NCBI GenBank assembly: GCA_023409535.1
Contig: JAEYGZ010000027.1
Span: 613,653 to 677,652, forward strand
DNA length: 64,000 nucleotides
DNA from: Bacillota bacterium
Lineage (GTDB): Bacteria > Bacillota > Clostridia > Lachnospirales > Lachnospiraceae
Direction of reading: 5' to 3'
Below, in pieces: positions 52,083 through 60,194 of the stretch. The position numbers and the translations under genes were made by a program. The notes beneath the pieces were generated by a model. That model was not told the DNA's origin. It saw nothing but the letters and a program-made list of their open reading frames with translations, and searched no databases. The first letter of the stretch is position 1. Each line of letters starts with the position of its first letter.

Positions 52083-53522
52083 ATGAAAGCATATGAGACA
52101 GTCATTGGCTTGGAGGTTCATGTTGAGCTTGCCACCAAATCAAAGATATTCTGCGGCTGCACCACACAGTTTGGCGGTGAGCCCAACACCCATTGCTGTC
52201 CGGTCTGCACCGGTATGCCGGGAACCCTTCCGGTACTGAATAAGCAGGTAGTTGAATTTGCCATGGCAGCAGGACTTGCATTAAATTGCTCTATCACCCA
52301 GCGTTGTAAATTTGACCGTAAGAATTACTTCTATCCTGATCTTCCCAAGGCATATCAGATCTCACAGCTGTACCTGCCGATTTGCAGAGAAGGCGGAATT
52401 GAGATTGAGGCTGAGGCAGGGAAGAAGACCATCCGCATTCATGAAATCCATATGGAGGAGGATGCCGGTAAGTTGGTGCATGATCCCTGGGAGGATTGTA
52501 CGCTGGTGGATTATAACCGCTGCGGTGTGCCTCTGATTGAAATTGTAAGTGAGCCGGATATGTGTTCCGCCGAAGAGGTGGTTGCATATCTGGATAAATT
52601 AAGACTTATCCTGCAATATCTTGGTGTATCGGATTGTAAGATGCAGGAAGGCTCCCTTCGTGCCGATATCAACCTGTCCGTCCGTGAGGTAGGGGCAAAG
52701 GAGTATGGTACCAGAACCGAGATGAAGAACATGAACTCCTTTAAGGCCATCGCAAGAGCCATCGAAGGGGAGAGAAAACGCCAGATTGATCTTCTGGAGG
52801 ACGGTAAAAAGGTAACCCAGGAGACAAGACGCTGGGATGATAATAAGGATACCAGCTTTGCCATGCGTTCCAAGGAGGACGCCCAGGATTACCGCTATTT
52901 CCCTGAGCCTGACCTTCCGCCTATCGAGATCAGCGATGAATGGCTGGAGAATATCCGTAAGCGTCAGCCGGAGCTTCGTGATGAGAAGATGCTCCGTTAT
53001 GAGAAGGAGTTTGATATTCCTGCATACGATGCCTCTATCATTACCGGCTCCAAGCACCTTGCCGATCTGTTCGAGGAGACAGTTGCTCTTTGTGATAAAC
53101 CCAAGGAAGTGTCCAACTGGCTCATGGTAGAAACCATGCGTTTATTAAAAGAGCAGGAGATGGAAGCGGAGGCAATCACCTTTACTCCTTCCCAGTTAGC
53201 TGCTTTGATTCACCTGGTCGATGGCAATAAGATTAACCGCACTGTGGCGAAGGAGGTCTTTGAAAAAGTCTTTAAGGAAAATGTGGATCCCCTGGAATAT
53301 GTGGAGAAGAACGGACTTGGTATGGTTAGTGACGATGGTCTGCTCCGCTCTACTACCATGAAGATCATTGCAAACAGTCCCCAGTCAGTAGCGGATTATA
53401 AGAGCGGTAAGACTAAAGCCATGGGCTTCATTGTCGGCCAGACCATGAAGGAGATGAAGGGCAAGGCTGATCCGGGCAAGATTAATCAGTTAGTAAAAGA
53501 AATGTTAGATTCTTTAGAATAA
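52083..53522 (+). CDS. gatB: Asp-tRNA(Asn)/Glu-tRNA(Gln) amidotransferase subunit B
   Basis: A 479-residue GatB, which phosphorylates the mischarged aminoacyl-tRNA and amidates it. N-terminal cradle domain: ETVIGLEVHVELATKSKIFC, then the cysteine pair region CCPVCTGMPGTLP and IHMEEDAGKLVHD. C-terminal YqeY-like tail domain (~405-479) ends MKGKADPGKINQLVKEMLDS and grips the tRNA. Ribosome site AAAGGAGG. Last gene of the T-box operon; a terminator follows. Confidence 0.96.
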   Translation: MKAYETVIGLEVHVELATKSKIFCGCTTQFGGEPNTHCCPVCTGMPGTLPVLNKQVVEFAMAAGLALNCSITQRCKFDRKNYFYPDLPKAYQISQLYLPICREGGIEIEAEAGKKTIRIHEIHMEEDAGKLVHDPWEDCTLVDYNRCGVPLIEIVSEPDMCSAEEVVAYLDKLRLILQYLGVSDCKMQEGSLRADINLSVREVGAKEYGTRTEMKNMNSFKAIARAIEGERKRQIDLLEDGKKVTQETRRWDDNKDTSFAMRSKEDAQDYRYFPEPDLPPIEISDEWLENIRKRQPELRDEKMLRYEKEFDIPAYDASIITGSKHLADLFEETVALCDKPKEVSNWLMVETMRLLKEQEMEAEAITFTPSQLAALIHLVDGNKINRTVAKEVFEKVFKENVDPLEYVEKNGLGMVSDDGLLRSTTMKIIANSPQSVADYKSGKTKAMGFIVGQTMKEMKGKADPGKINQLVKEMLDSLE

Positions 53523-53544
53523 TGTGGATACAACCATGATAGTA

Positions 53545-53602
53545 AGCGCCACTCTGTGCATAACTTCAAACAGGAAGTTTGACAGGGTGGCGCTTTTTAT
53601 TT
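53545..53602 (+). terminator. Terminator after gatB
   Basis: AGCGCCACTCTGT pairs with ACAGGGTGGCGCT (53582-53594) around a loop with its own small stem; then TTTTATTTTT. Confidence 0.85.
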
Positions 53603-53646
53603 TTGCCGCTATTGGGGTCTCCCTTTTCAAGGTGTTAAAATATCTC

Positions 53647-53676
53647 TTGCAGTCTGGTAATAAAATGCAATATACT
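53647..53676 (+). promoter_or_regulatory. Promoter for the two-component/ABC genes
   Basis: TTGCAG (53647-53652), 18-base spacer, TATACT (53671-53676), 95 bases before the response regulator. Confidence 0.55.
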
Positions 53677-53770
53677 ATTTTTAACAACTTAGGATTAACT
53701 TGGTGCCGGTTGGCAGATTACGAAAGAGAACTGTCGGACAAGCGGCAGATAAGCGGAAGGAGCAGGAGTC

Positions 53771-54445
53771 ATGAATCACAGTTCAATATTAATTATTGAG
53801 GATGAAAAAGATATTGCTGATAATTTGGCATATCTCATGAAAAAAGAAGGCTTTTCGGCAGAAGTGGCAAGGACAAAGGAAGAGGCGCTGGTCATGCTTG
53901 ATCAGGAGGCCTTTGACCTGGTTCTGCTGGACTTAATGCTGCCGGACGGCAATGGCTATTCTGTCTGCACCGCAATCAGGCACAGGAGGGAGATACCGGT
54001 TATCTTCCTTACCGCCCTGGGGGATGAAGCAAGTATTGTTACCGGATTTGATCTGGGGGCATATGATTACGTCACAAAGCCCTTTAAACCGCTGGAACTG
54101 ATCTCCCGCGTCAAAAACGTACTGCGCAGAAGCGGGAAAAGTCAGCCGGTGCTTCGGATGGATGATTTAGAGGTAGATATGGTCAGGGGTGTGGTTAGCA
54201 GGCGCGGGAAGGAAATTATCCTTTCGGCATTGGAATATCGTTTGCTGCTAGTATTTTTAAACCGGCAGGGAGAGGTCCTGTCAAGGAACTCCTTATTGGA
54301 GGAAATTTGGGATATCGCAGGAGATTATGTGAATGACAATACCTTGACTGTTTATATAAAGAGACTGCGGGAGAAGCTGGAGGACGACCCGGCAAATCCC
54401 CATATTATAAAGACAATCCGGGGCCGCGGCTATATCGTCGGTTGA
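53771..54445 (+). CDS. OmpR-family response regulator
   Basis: A 224-residue regulator. Receiver domain ~1-118, with IIEDEKDIADN (acidic pocket), the phospho-Asp in DLVLLDLMLPDGNGY (~55), Thr in IFLTALGDEA and Lys in YVTKPFKP. C-terminal winged helix (~130-224) with EYRLLLVFLNRQGEVLSRN and TIRGRGYIVG. Its gene is followed by a sensor kinase and an ABC exporter, so it most likely controls that exporter in response to a peptide-type compound. Confidence 0.92.
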   Translation: MNHSSILIIEDEKDIADNLAYLMKKEGFSAEVARTKEEALVMLDQEAFDLVLLDLMLPDGNGYSVCTAIRHRREIPVIFLTALGDEASIVTGFDLGAYDYVTKPFKPLELISRVKNVLRRSGKSQPVLRMDDLEVDMVRGVVSRRGKEIILSALEYRLLLVFLNRQGEVLSRNSLLEEIWDIAGDYVNDNTLTVYIKRLREKLEDDPANPHIIKTIRGRGYIVG

Positions 54446-54471
54446 CCTGAAGGGCAGGGGTATTAATTCAT

Positions 54472-55479
54472 ATGAGATTGTTTAGAAATCCGGAAGTGAA
54501 GAAACTGATAATCATATATTTTGTGTTTTTGATTTTGGCGGTATCAGCGGCACTATTTTGGAATATTTATTTTGCTGCCTATGTATTTTTCATAGGCCTG
54601 CTTGGCGGCATTCTATTTCTCTGCTTCACAAAGAAGCGGTATGACAGGCTGTCCAGGTTAAGCAGCCAATTGGATGAAATACTGCATGGCAATGATAAAA
54701 TGGAGCTTATTCCCGATGAGGAGGGTGAATTGGCGGTACTGAACAGCAAGATTTATAAAATGACAATACGCTTACGGGAACAGGCAGAAAATCTAAGAGA
54801 CGATAAACGATATTTAAGTGAAGCACTTGCAGATGTTTCTCATCAAATTAAGACGCCGCTGACCTCCTTGCATATGCTTGTGCCGAGACTGCAGGGTAAT
54901 GAGCCGGAGGCAGAAGACAGGATCAGACTGGTTCATAAAATAAACGGTCTTCTTACAAAGACGGATTGGCTGGTTACTTCCCTATTAAAGATAGCGAAGC
55001 TGGAATCCGGTACCGCCCGGTTTAAACAGGATATTGTCCCTGTTACGGAGCTGGTAAAAAAGGCGGCAGAGCCCCTTGAGGTACCGATGGAGCTGAAAAA
55101 TCAACTATTGAAGATAATGGTAAATGAGGATATTCGGTATACCGGTGATATTCTCTGGTCGGCAGAGGCAGTGGGGAATATCCTGAAAAATTGTATGGAG
55201 CATACACCGGAGGGAGGTACGCTTACCGTATCCGCAGAGGAAAATCCGGTCTATACGGAGATTAGGATTGAGGATACCGGCTCAGGAATTTGGCCGGAGG
55301 ATCTGCCCCATATTTTCGAACGATTCTATCGGGGGAACAATGCCAACAAGGAAAGTACGGGAATTGGACTTGCCATGTCTAAGATGATTATACAAAAGCA
55401 AAACGGAACGATCACAGTTCGCAATGGGGAGACCTGCGGCGCACAATTTCATATTAGATTTTATAAGGGAGCCATATAA
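54472..55479 (+). CDS. Sensor histidine kinase, intramembrane-sensing type
   Basis: A 335-residue kinase with two closely spaced membrane helices near the N-terminus (~13-60) and almost no extracellular loop, like BceS-type kinases that sense through their transporter. The H-box is ALADVSHQIKTPLTSLHM (His ~125). The HATPase domain has NILKNCMEHTPEGG (N-box), EDTGSGI (G1) and GIGLAMSK (G2). 26 bases after the response regulator; pairs with it. Confidence 0.9.
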   Translation: MRLFRNPEVKKLIIIYFVFLILAVSAALFWNIYFAAYVFFIGLLGGILFLCFTKKRYDRLSRLSSQLDEILHGNDKMELIPDEEGELAVLNSKIYKMTIRLREQAENLRDDKRYLSEALADVSHQIKTPLTSLHMLVPRLQGNEPEAEDRIRLVHKINGLLTKTDWLVTSLLKIAKLESGTARFKQDIVPVTELVKKAAEPLEVPMELKNQLLKIMVNEDIRYTGDILWSAEAVGNILKNCMEHTPEGGTLTVSAEENPVYTEIRIEDTGSGIWPEDLPHIFERFYRGNNANKESTGIGLAMSKMIIQKQNGTITVRNGETCGAQFHIRFYKGAI

Positions 55480-55544
55480 GTGCTTCCTTTTTTATAAAGT
55501 GACGATTCTGTTATAAAAAACTCACCGGATTGTAAGCCGGCAGC

Positions 55545-55553
55545 TGTTATAAT
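55545..55553 (+). promoter_or_regulatory. Extended -10 promoter before the ABC genes
   Basis: TGTTATAAT with a short CCGG-8-CCGG inverted element just upstream (55525-55540). No convincing -35, which fits a response-regulator-dependent promoter. Confidence 0.55.
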
Positions 55554-55579
55554 GAATCGTGAAAGGCAGGGATACTCCT

Positions 55580-56263
55580 ATGGAATTATTAAAAGTTGAG
55601 AAATTATGCAAGTCTTATGGACAGGAAGAGAATCAGGTCCATGCATTGAAGAATGTGTCGTTTTCCGTTGACAAGGGAGAATTTGTGGCTATCGTAGGTC
55701 AATCAGGCTCCGGAAAGTCCACATTGCTGCATTTGATCGGCGGAGTTGATCTGCCGACTTCCGGAACTGTTTATGTAGATGGAATTGATGTTTATTCAAA
55801 GAGCAGAAAAGAACTGGCTATCTTCAGACGCAGACAGGTGGGGTTGGTTTATCAGTTCTATAATCTGATCCCGGTACTCAATGTGGCTGATAATATGACA
55901 CTGCCCTTGAAGCTGGACGGACAGAAGGTGGGGCAGGAACGGCTGAAGGAGCTTCTTGCCGTATTAAATCTGGAGGATAGGGCAGAGCATCTTCCGAAGC
56001 AATTGTCCGGCGGACAGCAGCAGCGGGTAGCCATCGGCAGGGCATTGATCAATGCCCCGGCTTTGGTTCTTGCGGATGAGCCCACGGGGAATCTGGACAG
56101 CTGCAGCAGTCAGGAAATTATAGAATTGCTGAAATATTCAAATAAGAAGTACAAGCAGACCTTGCTTGTGATTACTCATGACGAGTCAATTGCATTACAG
56201 GCGGACAGGATTATCCGGCTGGAGGATGGCTGTATTGTTTCGGATGAAGCAGTCGGCAGATAA
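55580..56263 (+). CDS. ABC transporter ATPase, MacB/BceA type
   Basis: A 227-residue ATPase of the LolD/MacB/BceA group. Walker A GQSGSGKSTLLHLIGG, Q-loop YQFYNLIP, signature LSGGQQQRVAIGRAL, Walker B LVLADEPTGNLD. ATG 55580 (with a purine-rich AAAGGCAGGG site) was preferred to an upstream GTG at 55559. It pairs with the FtsX-type permease 15 bases downstream. Confidence 0.92.
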   Translation: MELLKVEKLCKSYGQEENQVHALKNVSFSVDKGEFVAIVGQSGSGKSTLLHLIGGVDLPTSGTVYVDGIDVYSKSRKELAIFRRRQVGLVYQFYNLIPVLNVADNMTLPLKLDGQKVGQERLKELLAVLNLEDRAEHLPKQLSGGQQQRVAIGRALINAPALVLADEPTGNLDSCSSQEIIELLKYSNKKYKQTLLVITHDESIALQADRIIRLEDGCIVSDEAVGR

Positions 56264-56278
56264 CGGGAGGGTGTGGAT

Positions 56279-58483
56279 ATGATGTGGAAGGAATATTCCA
56301 AAAGCTATATCAGAAATAATAAAACCTACAGCAGTTCCGTTATTATCACAGTTATGATTGCCTCTCTGTTCATTTCCTTCATCTGTACACTGTTTTATAA
56401 TATGTGGACGGACAATATCCGGAGGATTATCAGCGAGGAAGGAGATTGGCAGGGGAAGTTAAGCGGAGCAATATCAGAGGAGGATATAGAGATAGTGAAA
56501 AACTATCCCAATATCAGAAGCGTGAGGATAGGAGAGGATGAGGCGAATTACAAAGAACTGCTCCTTACGATGGAGAACCCCGGAAGCATTTATGAGGATC
56601 TGCCGGAGATTGCCGGACAAATCGGACTTGATACGAAGGGCTTCCATACGGCGATACAGTATCATAATCTGCTGCTGACCCAGTATTATATCTATTCCCC
56701 GGAGGAAAGAAACAATCCGCCCCTGCTTTTGAGCTTTTACATCGGGGTCATGCTTCTGGTATGTACTTCGCTGATTTTGGTGATTTACCATGCATTTGAA
56801 ATGACCGGCAACGAAAGGCTGCACCAACTGGGAATTTTGCAAAGTGTGGGTGCAACACCCTCACAGCTGCGGGCGGCCTTGCTCCAGGAGGCATTTCTGT
56901 TAAGCTTTCTGCCTGTCCTGGTTGGAATTGCAGCCGGCATTGGATTGACCTACGGCTTTATGCAACTGGCTAATTTCGCCAGCAGAATGCTGGGAACAGA
57001 TGCAGCCGCCTTGGATTATCATCCGCTTATTTTATTGGTGACCTTATGTACCTGTCTTCTGACGGTATGGATCGCTGCCGGTAGGGCAGCAAGACGTCTT
57101 AGCAAAGTAAGTACATTAGAAGCAATCCACGGAGGACAGGAGCAGTCTGTCAGAAAAGTAAAGCCGTTTCGCTTATTCTCCGCAGTGTTTGGCGTGGAAT
57201 GGGAGCTTGCGCGCAAATTCCTTTATGTACGCAGAAGAGCATATCGAACCTCCGCACTGTCGCTGACTATTTCATTCCTGGTGTTCAGCATATTCCTGAA
57301 CTTTGGGGCTTTGTCTGAATTAAGTACAAAATATACTTATTTTGAACGGTATAAGGATACCTGGGACTTCATGATAACGGTAAAAGAGAATACGGATATC
57401 GATCACTCGCTGCTGTCGGAAATCAGAAATATACCGGAGGTTTATGACTGCACGGGTTATCAAAAAGCGAAAGCATATACGTGGCTGTCCGAGGCTGCAT
57501 TGTCAAATGAGCTTAAATCAATCGGAGGGTTGGAAGCGCTTGAAGACACCGGTACCCAGAAAAACGGAGATCGTTACTATGTAGAAGTTCCCATCATAAT
57601 ATTGGATGATCTAAGCTATCGCGAGTACCTGCAAGGCATAGGATTGGAGAGTTCCGCCGATATGGGGGTAACGGTAAATATAATCTGGGATAACATCCAC
57701 AGTAATTTCAGGGAGAGAAAGTATTTGCCCTATATTACAGAGAAAAATCAGGTCCTGACAGTATTTCCGGATGCCGGTCGAAGAACAGCGCAGGAACAGG
57801 TACAACTGGAACTGAATGCTTTTACGGAGGAAACACCTGATTTAAGAGAGGAGTATGAGGATTTTTCTCTGGCTCAGATTCTCCCGGAGCATGCGTACCG
57901 GAAGCTGTCAGAAACCGTAACTGCCGAGGAAGCTTATTATAAAATTCGTGCCATATCGGAAAATGAGCTTGAGAAGGTGCAGCAGCAGGTAAAAAGGCTG
58001 CTGGAAGGAAAGTATGAATATGAGTTGGAGAATAGAAAAGAAATTGAGGAATATAATGCCGTGGTGTTCCGGGGATATAATTTTATCATAGGCAGTCTGT
58101 GCGGCTTATTGGCTCTCATTGGTATTGCGAATGTATTTGCCAATACGCTGGGGGGTGTTTCCCTGAGAAAGCGGGAATTTGCCCGCTACCTGTCCGTTGG
58201 TTTTACAACCGCAGGTCTGGTTAAAATTCTTGCAATCGAGGCAAGTATCATAGGAATCAAGCCTATCCTGATCAGCTTGCCCTTCAATGTGCTGTTTGTG
58301 ATATTTGCCGTAGATGCAAGTGAGCTTTTATACCGGGATTATTTCACAGTGATGCCGGTGGGACAGCTTGCCGTATTTGCAGGGGCGGTATTGGTGTCAG
58401 TGGGCCTGGCTTATTATATCGCAGGCAGAAAGCTGTGCAGAACCGATATTGTTGAAAGCTTGAAAGATGATACCATGTATTGA
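56279..58483 (+). CDS. FtsX-type ABC permease (BceB/MacB-like)
   Basis: A 734-residue permease. An N-terminal membrane helix (~18-40) is followed by an extracellular region and three helices (~155-270), a further helix near 320, a large extracellular domain (~340-590), and three C-terminal helices (~600-720). The first FtsX module carries HQLGILQSVGATPSQLRAAL and the second RKREFARYLSVGFTTAGLV. The size and large central domain suit peptide-antibiotic sensing and detoxification exporters. Start ambiguous among GTG 56273, ATG 56279 and ATG 56282; 56279 is best spaced from GGGAGG. Confidence 0.85.
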   Translation: MMWKEYSKSYIRNNKTYSSSVIITVMIASLFISFICTLFYNMWTDNIRRIISEEGDWQGKLSGAISEEDIEIVKNYPNIRSVRIGEDEANYKELLLTMENPGSIYEDLPEIAGQIGLDTKGFHTAIQYHNLLLTQYYIYSPEERNNPPLLLSFYIGVMLLVCTSLILVIYHAFEMTGNERLHQLGILQSVGATPSQLRAALLQEAFLLSFLPVLVGIAAGIGLTYGFMQLANFASRMLGTDAAALDYHPLILLVTLCTCLLTVWIAAGRAARRLSKVSTLEAIHGGQEQSVRKVKPFRLFSAVFGVEWELARKFLYVRRRAYRTSALSLTISFLVFSIFLNFGALSELSTKYTYFERYKDTWDFMITVKENTDIDHSLLSEIRNIPEVYDCTGYQKAKAYTWLSEAALSNELKSIGGLEALEDTGTQKNGDRYYVEVPIIILDDLSYREYLQGIGLESSADMGVTVNIIWDNIHSNFRERKYLPYITEKNQVLTVFPDAGRRTAQEQVQLELNAFTEETPDLREEYEDFSLAQILPEHAYRKLSETVTAEEAYYKIRAISENELEKVQQQVKRLLEGKYEYELENRKEIEEYNAVVFRGYNFIIGSLCGLLALIGIANVFANTLGGVSLRKREFARYLSVGFTTAGLVKILAIEASIIGIKPILISLPFNVLFVIFAVDASELLYRDYFTVMPVGQLAVFAGAVLVSVGLAYYIAGRKLCRTDIVESLKDDTMY

Positions 58484-58519
58484 TGATGAACCAACCTTGT
58501 TAAACAAAACAACTTTTTA

Positions 58520-58555
58520 TTGACAATTGTACCATATAGTACTATCCTATATAGT
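58520..58555 (+). promoter_or_regulatory. Promoter/operator region of marR operon
   Basis: TTGACA (58520-58525) followed by overlapping AT-rich palindromes (ATAGTACTAT and CTATATAG). The -10 is not clear-cut. Position directly before the marR ribosome site fits autoregulation by a MarR dimer. Confidence 0.55.
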
Positions 58556-58569
58556 AAGGAGGCGATCCA

Positions 58570-58995
58570 ATGAAAACAAACGGAGGTTTTCTGATATCAC
58601 AGATAAAACAACTCCAGGGCAGGGTATTTGAGAAGATGCTAAAGGAGAGCGAGGTCGATGCTTTTAACGGAGCACAGGGAAGGATTCTGTATGTTTTATG
58701 GGAGCACAGGAGTCTGACCATCAGCGAGATCGGCCGTCTGACCTCGCTGGCGAAGACTACCTTGACCAGTATGCTGGACCGGATGGAGGCAGGCGGCTTG
58801 ATCACGAGAACACCGGATCCACGAAACCGCAGACAGATTAATATCTCAATTACGCAGAAAGCAAGTGATTATCGGGAAGCCTATGACCGTGTATCCGACA
58901 GGATGAATGAGCTGTTTTATCAGGGATTTTCAGAAGAAGAAGTAATTGAATTTGAAGGGAAATTAAAAAGGATCATCAATAATCTGGAATCATAA
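58570..58995 (+). CDS. MarR-family transcriptional regulator
   Basis: A 141-residue winged-helix repressor. Recognition-helix region SLAKTTLTSMLDRMEAGGLI and wing RTPDPRNRRQINISITQKA are typical. Ribosome site TAAGGAGG. The next two genes (flavin-binding-type protein and hydrolase) follow with gaps of 15 and 5 bases, so they are probably one operon under its control. Effector unknown. Confidence 0.92.
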   Translation: MKTNGGFLISQIKQLQGRVFEKMLKESEVDAFNGAQGRILYVLWEHRSLTISEIGRLTSLAKTTLTSMLDRMEAGGLITRTPDPRNRRQINISITQKASDYREAYDRVSDRMNELFYQGFSEEEVIEFEGKLKRIINNLES

Positions 58996-59010
58996 CAGGG
59001 GGATAAGGAT

Positions 59011-59442
59011 ATGAAGCAACAAGTAAAAGAAGAGATCATCAAATTAGTGGAAGGCAGCCGGGATGCTATTGTATGTTCTATTGATGAAAATGGCTTCCCC
59101 AATGCAAAGGCAATGTTTCGGGAGAAGAATGAAGGACTTCATACCTTCTGGTTTACGACGAATACCTCTGCAATCCGTACAGGACAATGGCTGGAACGTC
59201 CTCAGGCTTGTATTTATTTTCTTGATGCTCAGGGCTTTCATGGTTTAATGCTTACCGGGAAGATGAAGGTACACAGTGACAGCGAAACAAAAGCGGCGTT
59301 CTGGAAGGACGGCTTTGATAAGTATTATCCGCTTGGGCCTGCTGACCCGGATTACAGTATTTTGAGCTTTACTGCAGAGCAGGGGAATTACTATCACGGT
59401 ATGCAAAAGCAACTATTTCATGTAGATGATATGGAGGGTTAA
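59011..59442 (+). CDS. Pyridoxamine 5'-phosphate oxidase-like flavin-binding protein
   Basis: A 143-residue split-barrel protein of the PNPOx-like/general-stress-26 family. Family pattern: DAIVCSIDENGFPNAKAMF at the first strands, then TFWFTTNTSAIRTGQWLERP and ACIYFLDAQGFHGLMLTGK. Such proteins bind FMN or F420 and reduce small molecules, but not usually pyridoxamine phosphate. It is the second gene of the marR unit. Substrate unknown. Confidence 0.86.
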   Translation: MKQQVKEEIIKLVEGSRDAIVCSIDENGFPNAKAMFREKNEGLHTFWFTTNTSAIRTGQWLERPQACIYFLDAQGFHGLMLTGKMKVHSDSETKAAFWKDGFDKYYPLGPADPDYSILSFTAEQGNYYHGMQKQLFHVDDMEG

Positions 59443-59447
59443 TTATC

Positions 59448-60194
59448 ATGCCTTATCAGCAAGTGAAGGATTGTACTATCTTTTATGAGGAGTTTGGTAC
59501 AGGCGAGCCCATCCTCTTTCTGCATAGCGGCTATAGCCGCGGTATTATCGCCTTCAGCGGCCAGATACAGCCCTTTTTTCATACCTACAGGTGCATTATG
59601 CCGGATTTCAGAGGGCATGGACGGACCCAAAGCATCGGCAAGGATTGGGATACCGGAATCATCGCGGAAGATATGGCCGGTTTCTTAGAGACATTAGAGA
59701 TCAGTAAAGTGCATCTGATCGGATATAGTCTGGGAGGAGGCGTCGCTTTACATCTGGCGGCCAGACATCCGGAGTTGATACGAAGCATAATTACAATAGG
59801 CTGCGGCGGGGTAGCAGATCCGGCAGGCTCGGAAGAATATGAACCGGAAGCACTGCTTCGCAATCATCAAACCGAATTTATCGAACGTATCAAGGCAGTG
59901 CATGCAGAAGCACATGGCGGTGACTGGCAGCATCATATGCGTCAAAGTGTGAGAGATTGGCGCTTATATCCCAATCTGGCTGCGGAGGATTGGGACAGAC
60001 TGACGATGCCCATGCTTTGTATCGCCGGGGAGCAGGATTCTTATGCTTCGGAGCAGAGGCTGCTGGATATCAAGGCGCGATGTCCGCAGACACAGATATG
60101 GATTGTCCCGGGATATGGACACCGCCCGCACATGCCTACGGATAATGTAAAAGAGGTTAATGGGCGGATGCTCGATTTTCTAAAAGGAGTTTAG
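59448..60194 (+). CDS. Alpha/beta hydrolase
   Basis: A 248-residue alpha/beta-hydrolase. Oxyanion region FLHSGYSRG, the GRG-type motif DFRGHGRT, nucleophile Ser in IGYSLGGGVALHLA (~94), acid in CIAGEQDSYA and His in VPGYGHRPHM. Resembles esterases and chloroperoxidase-like enzymes; no special substrate motif. Ribosome site GGAGGG. Its 3' end overlaps the convergent gene at 60180 by 15 bases. Confidence 0.9.
   Translation: MPYQQVKDCTIFYEEFGTGEPILFLHSGYSRGIIAFSGQIQPFFHTYRCIMPDFRGHGRTQSIGKDWDTGIIAEDMAGFLETLEISKVHLIGYSLGGGVALHLAARHPELIRSIITIGCGGVADPAGSEEYEPEALLRNHQTEFIERIKAVHAEAHGGDWQHHMRQSVRDWRLYPNLAAEDWDRLTMPMLCIAGEQDSYASEQRLLDIKARCPQTQIWIVPGYGHRPHMPTDNVKEVNGRMLDFLKGV

Noticed and set aside
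53524..53799. Frame starting after gatB
   Set aside because: It runs through the gatB terminator and the response-regulator promoter; no family match and no ribosome site.
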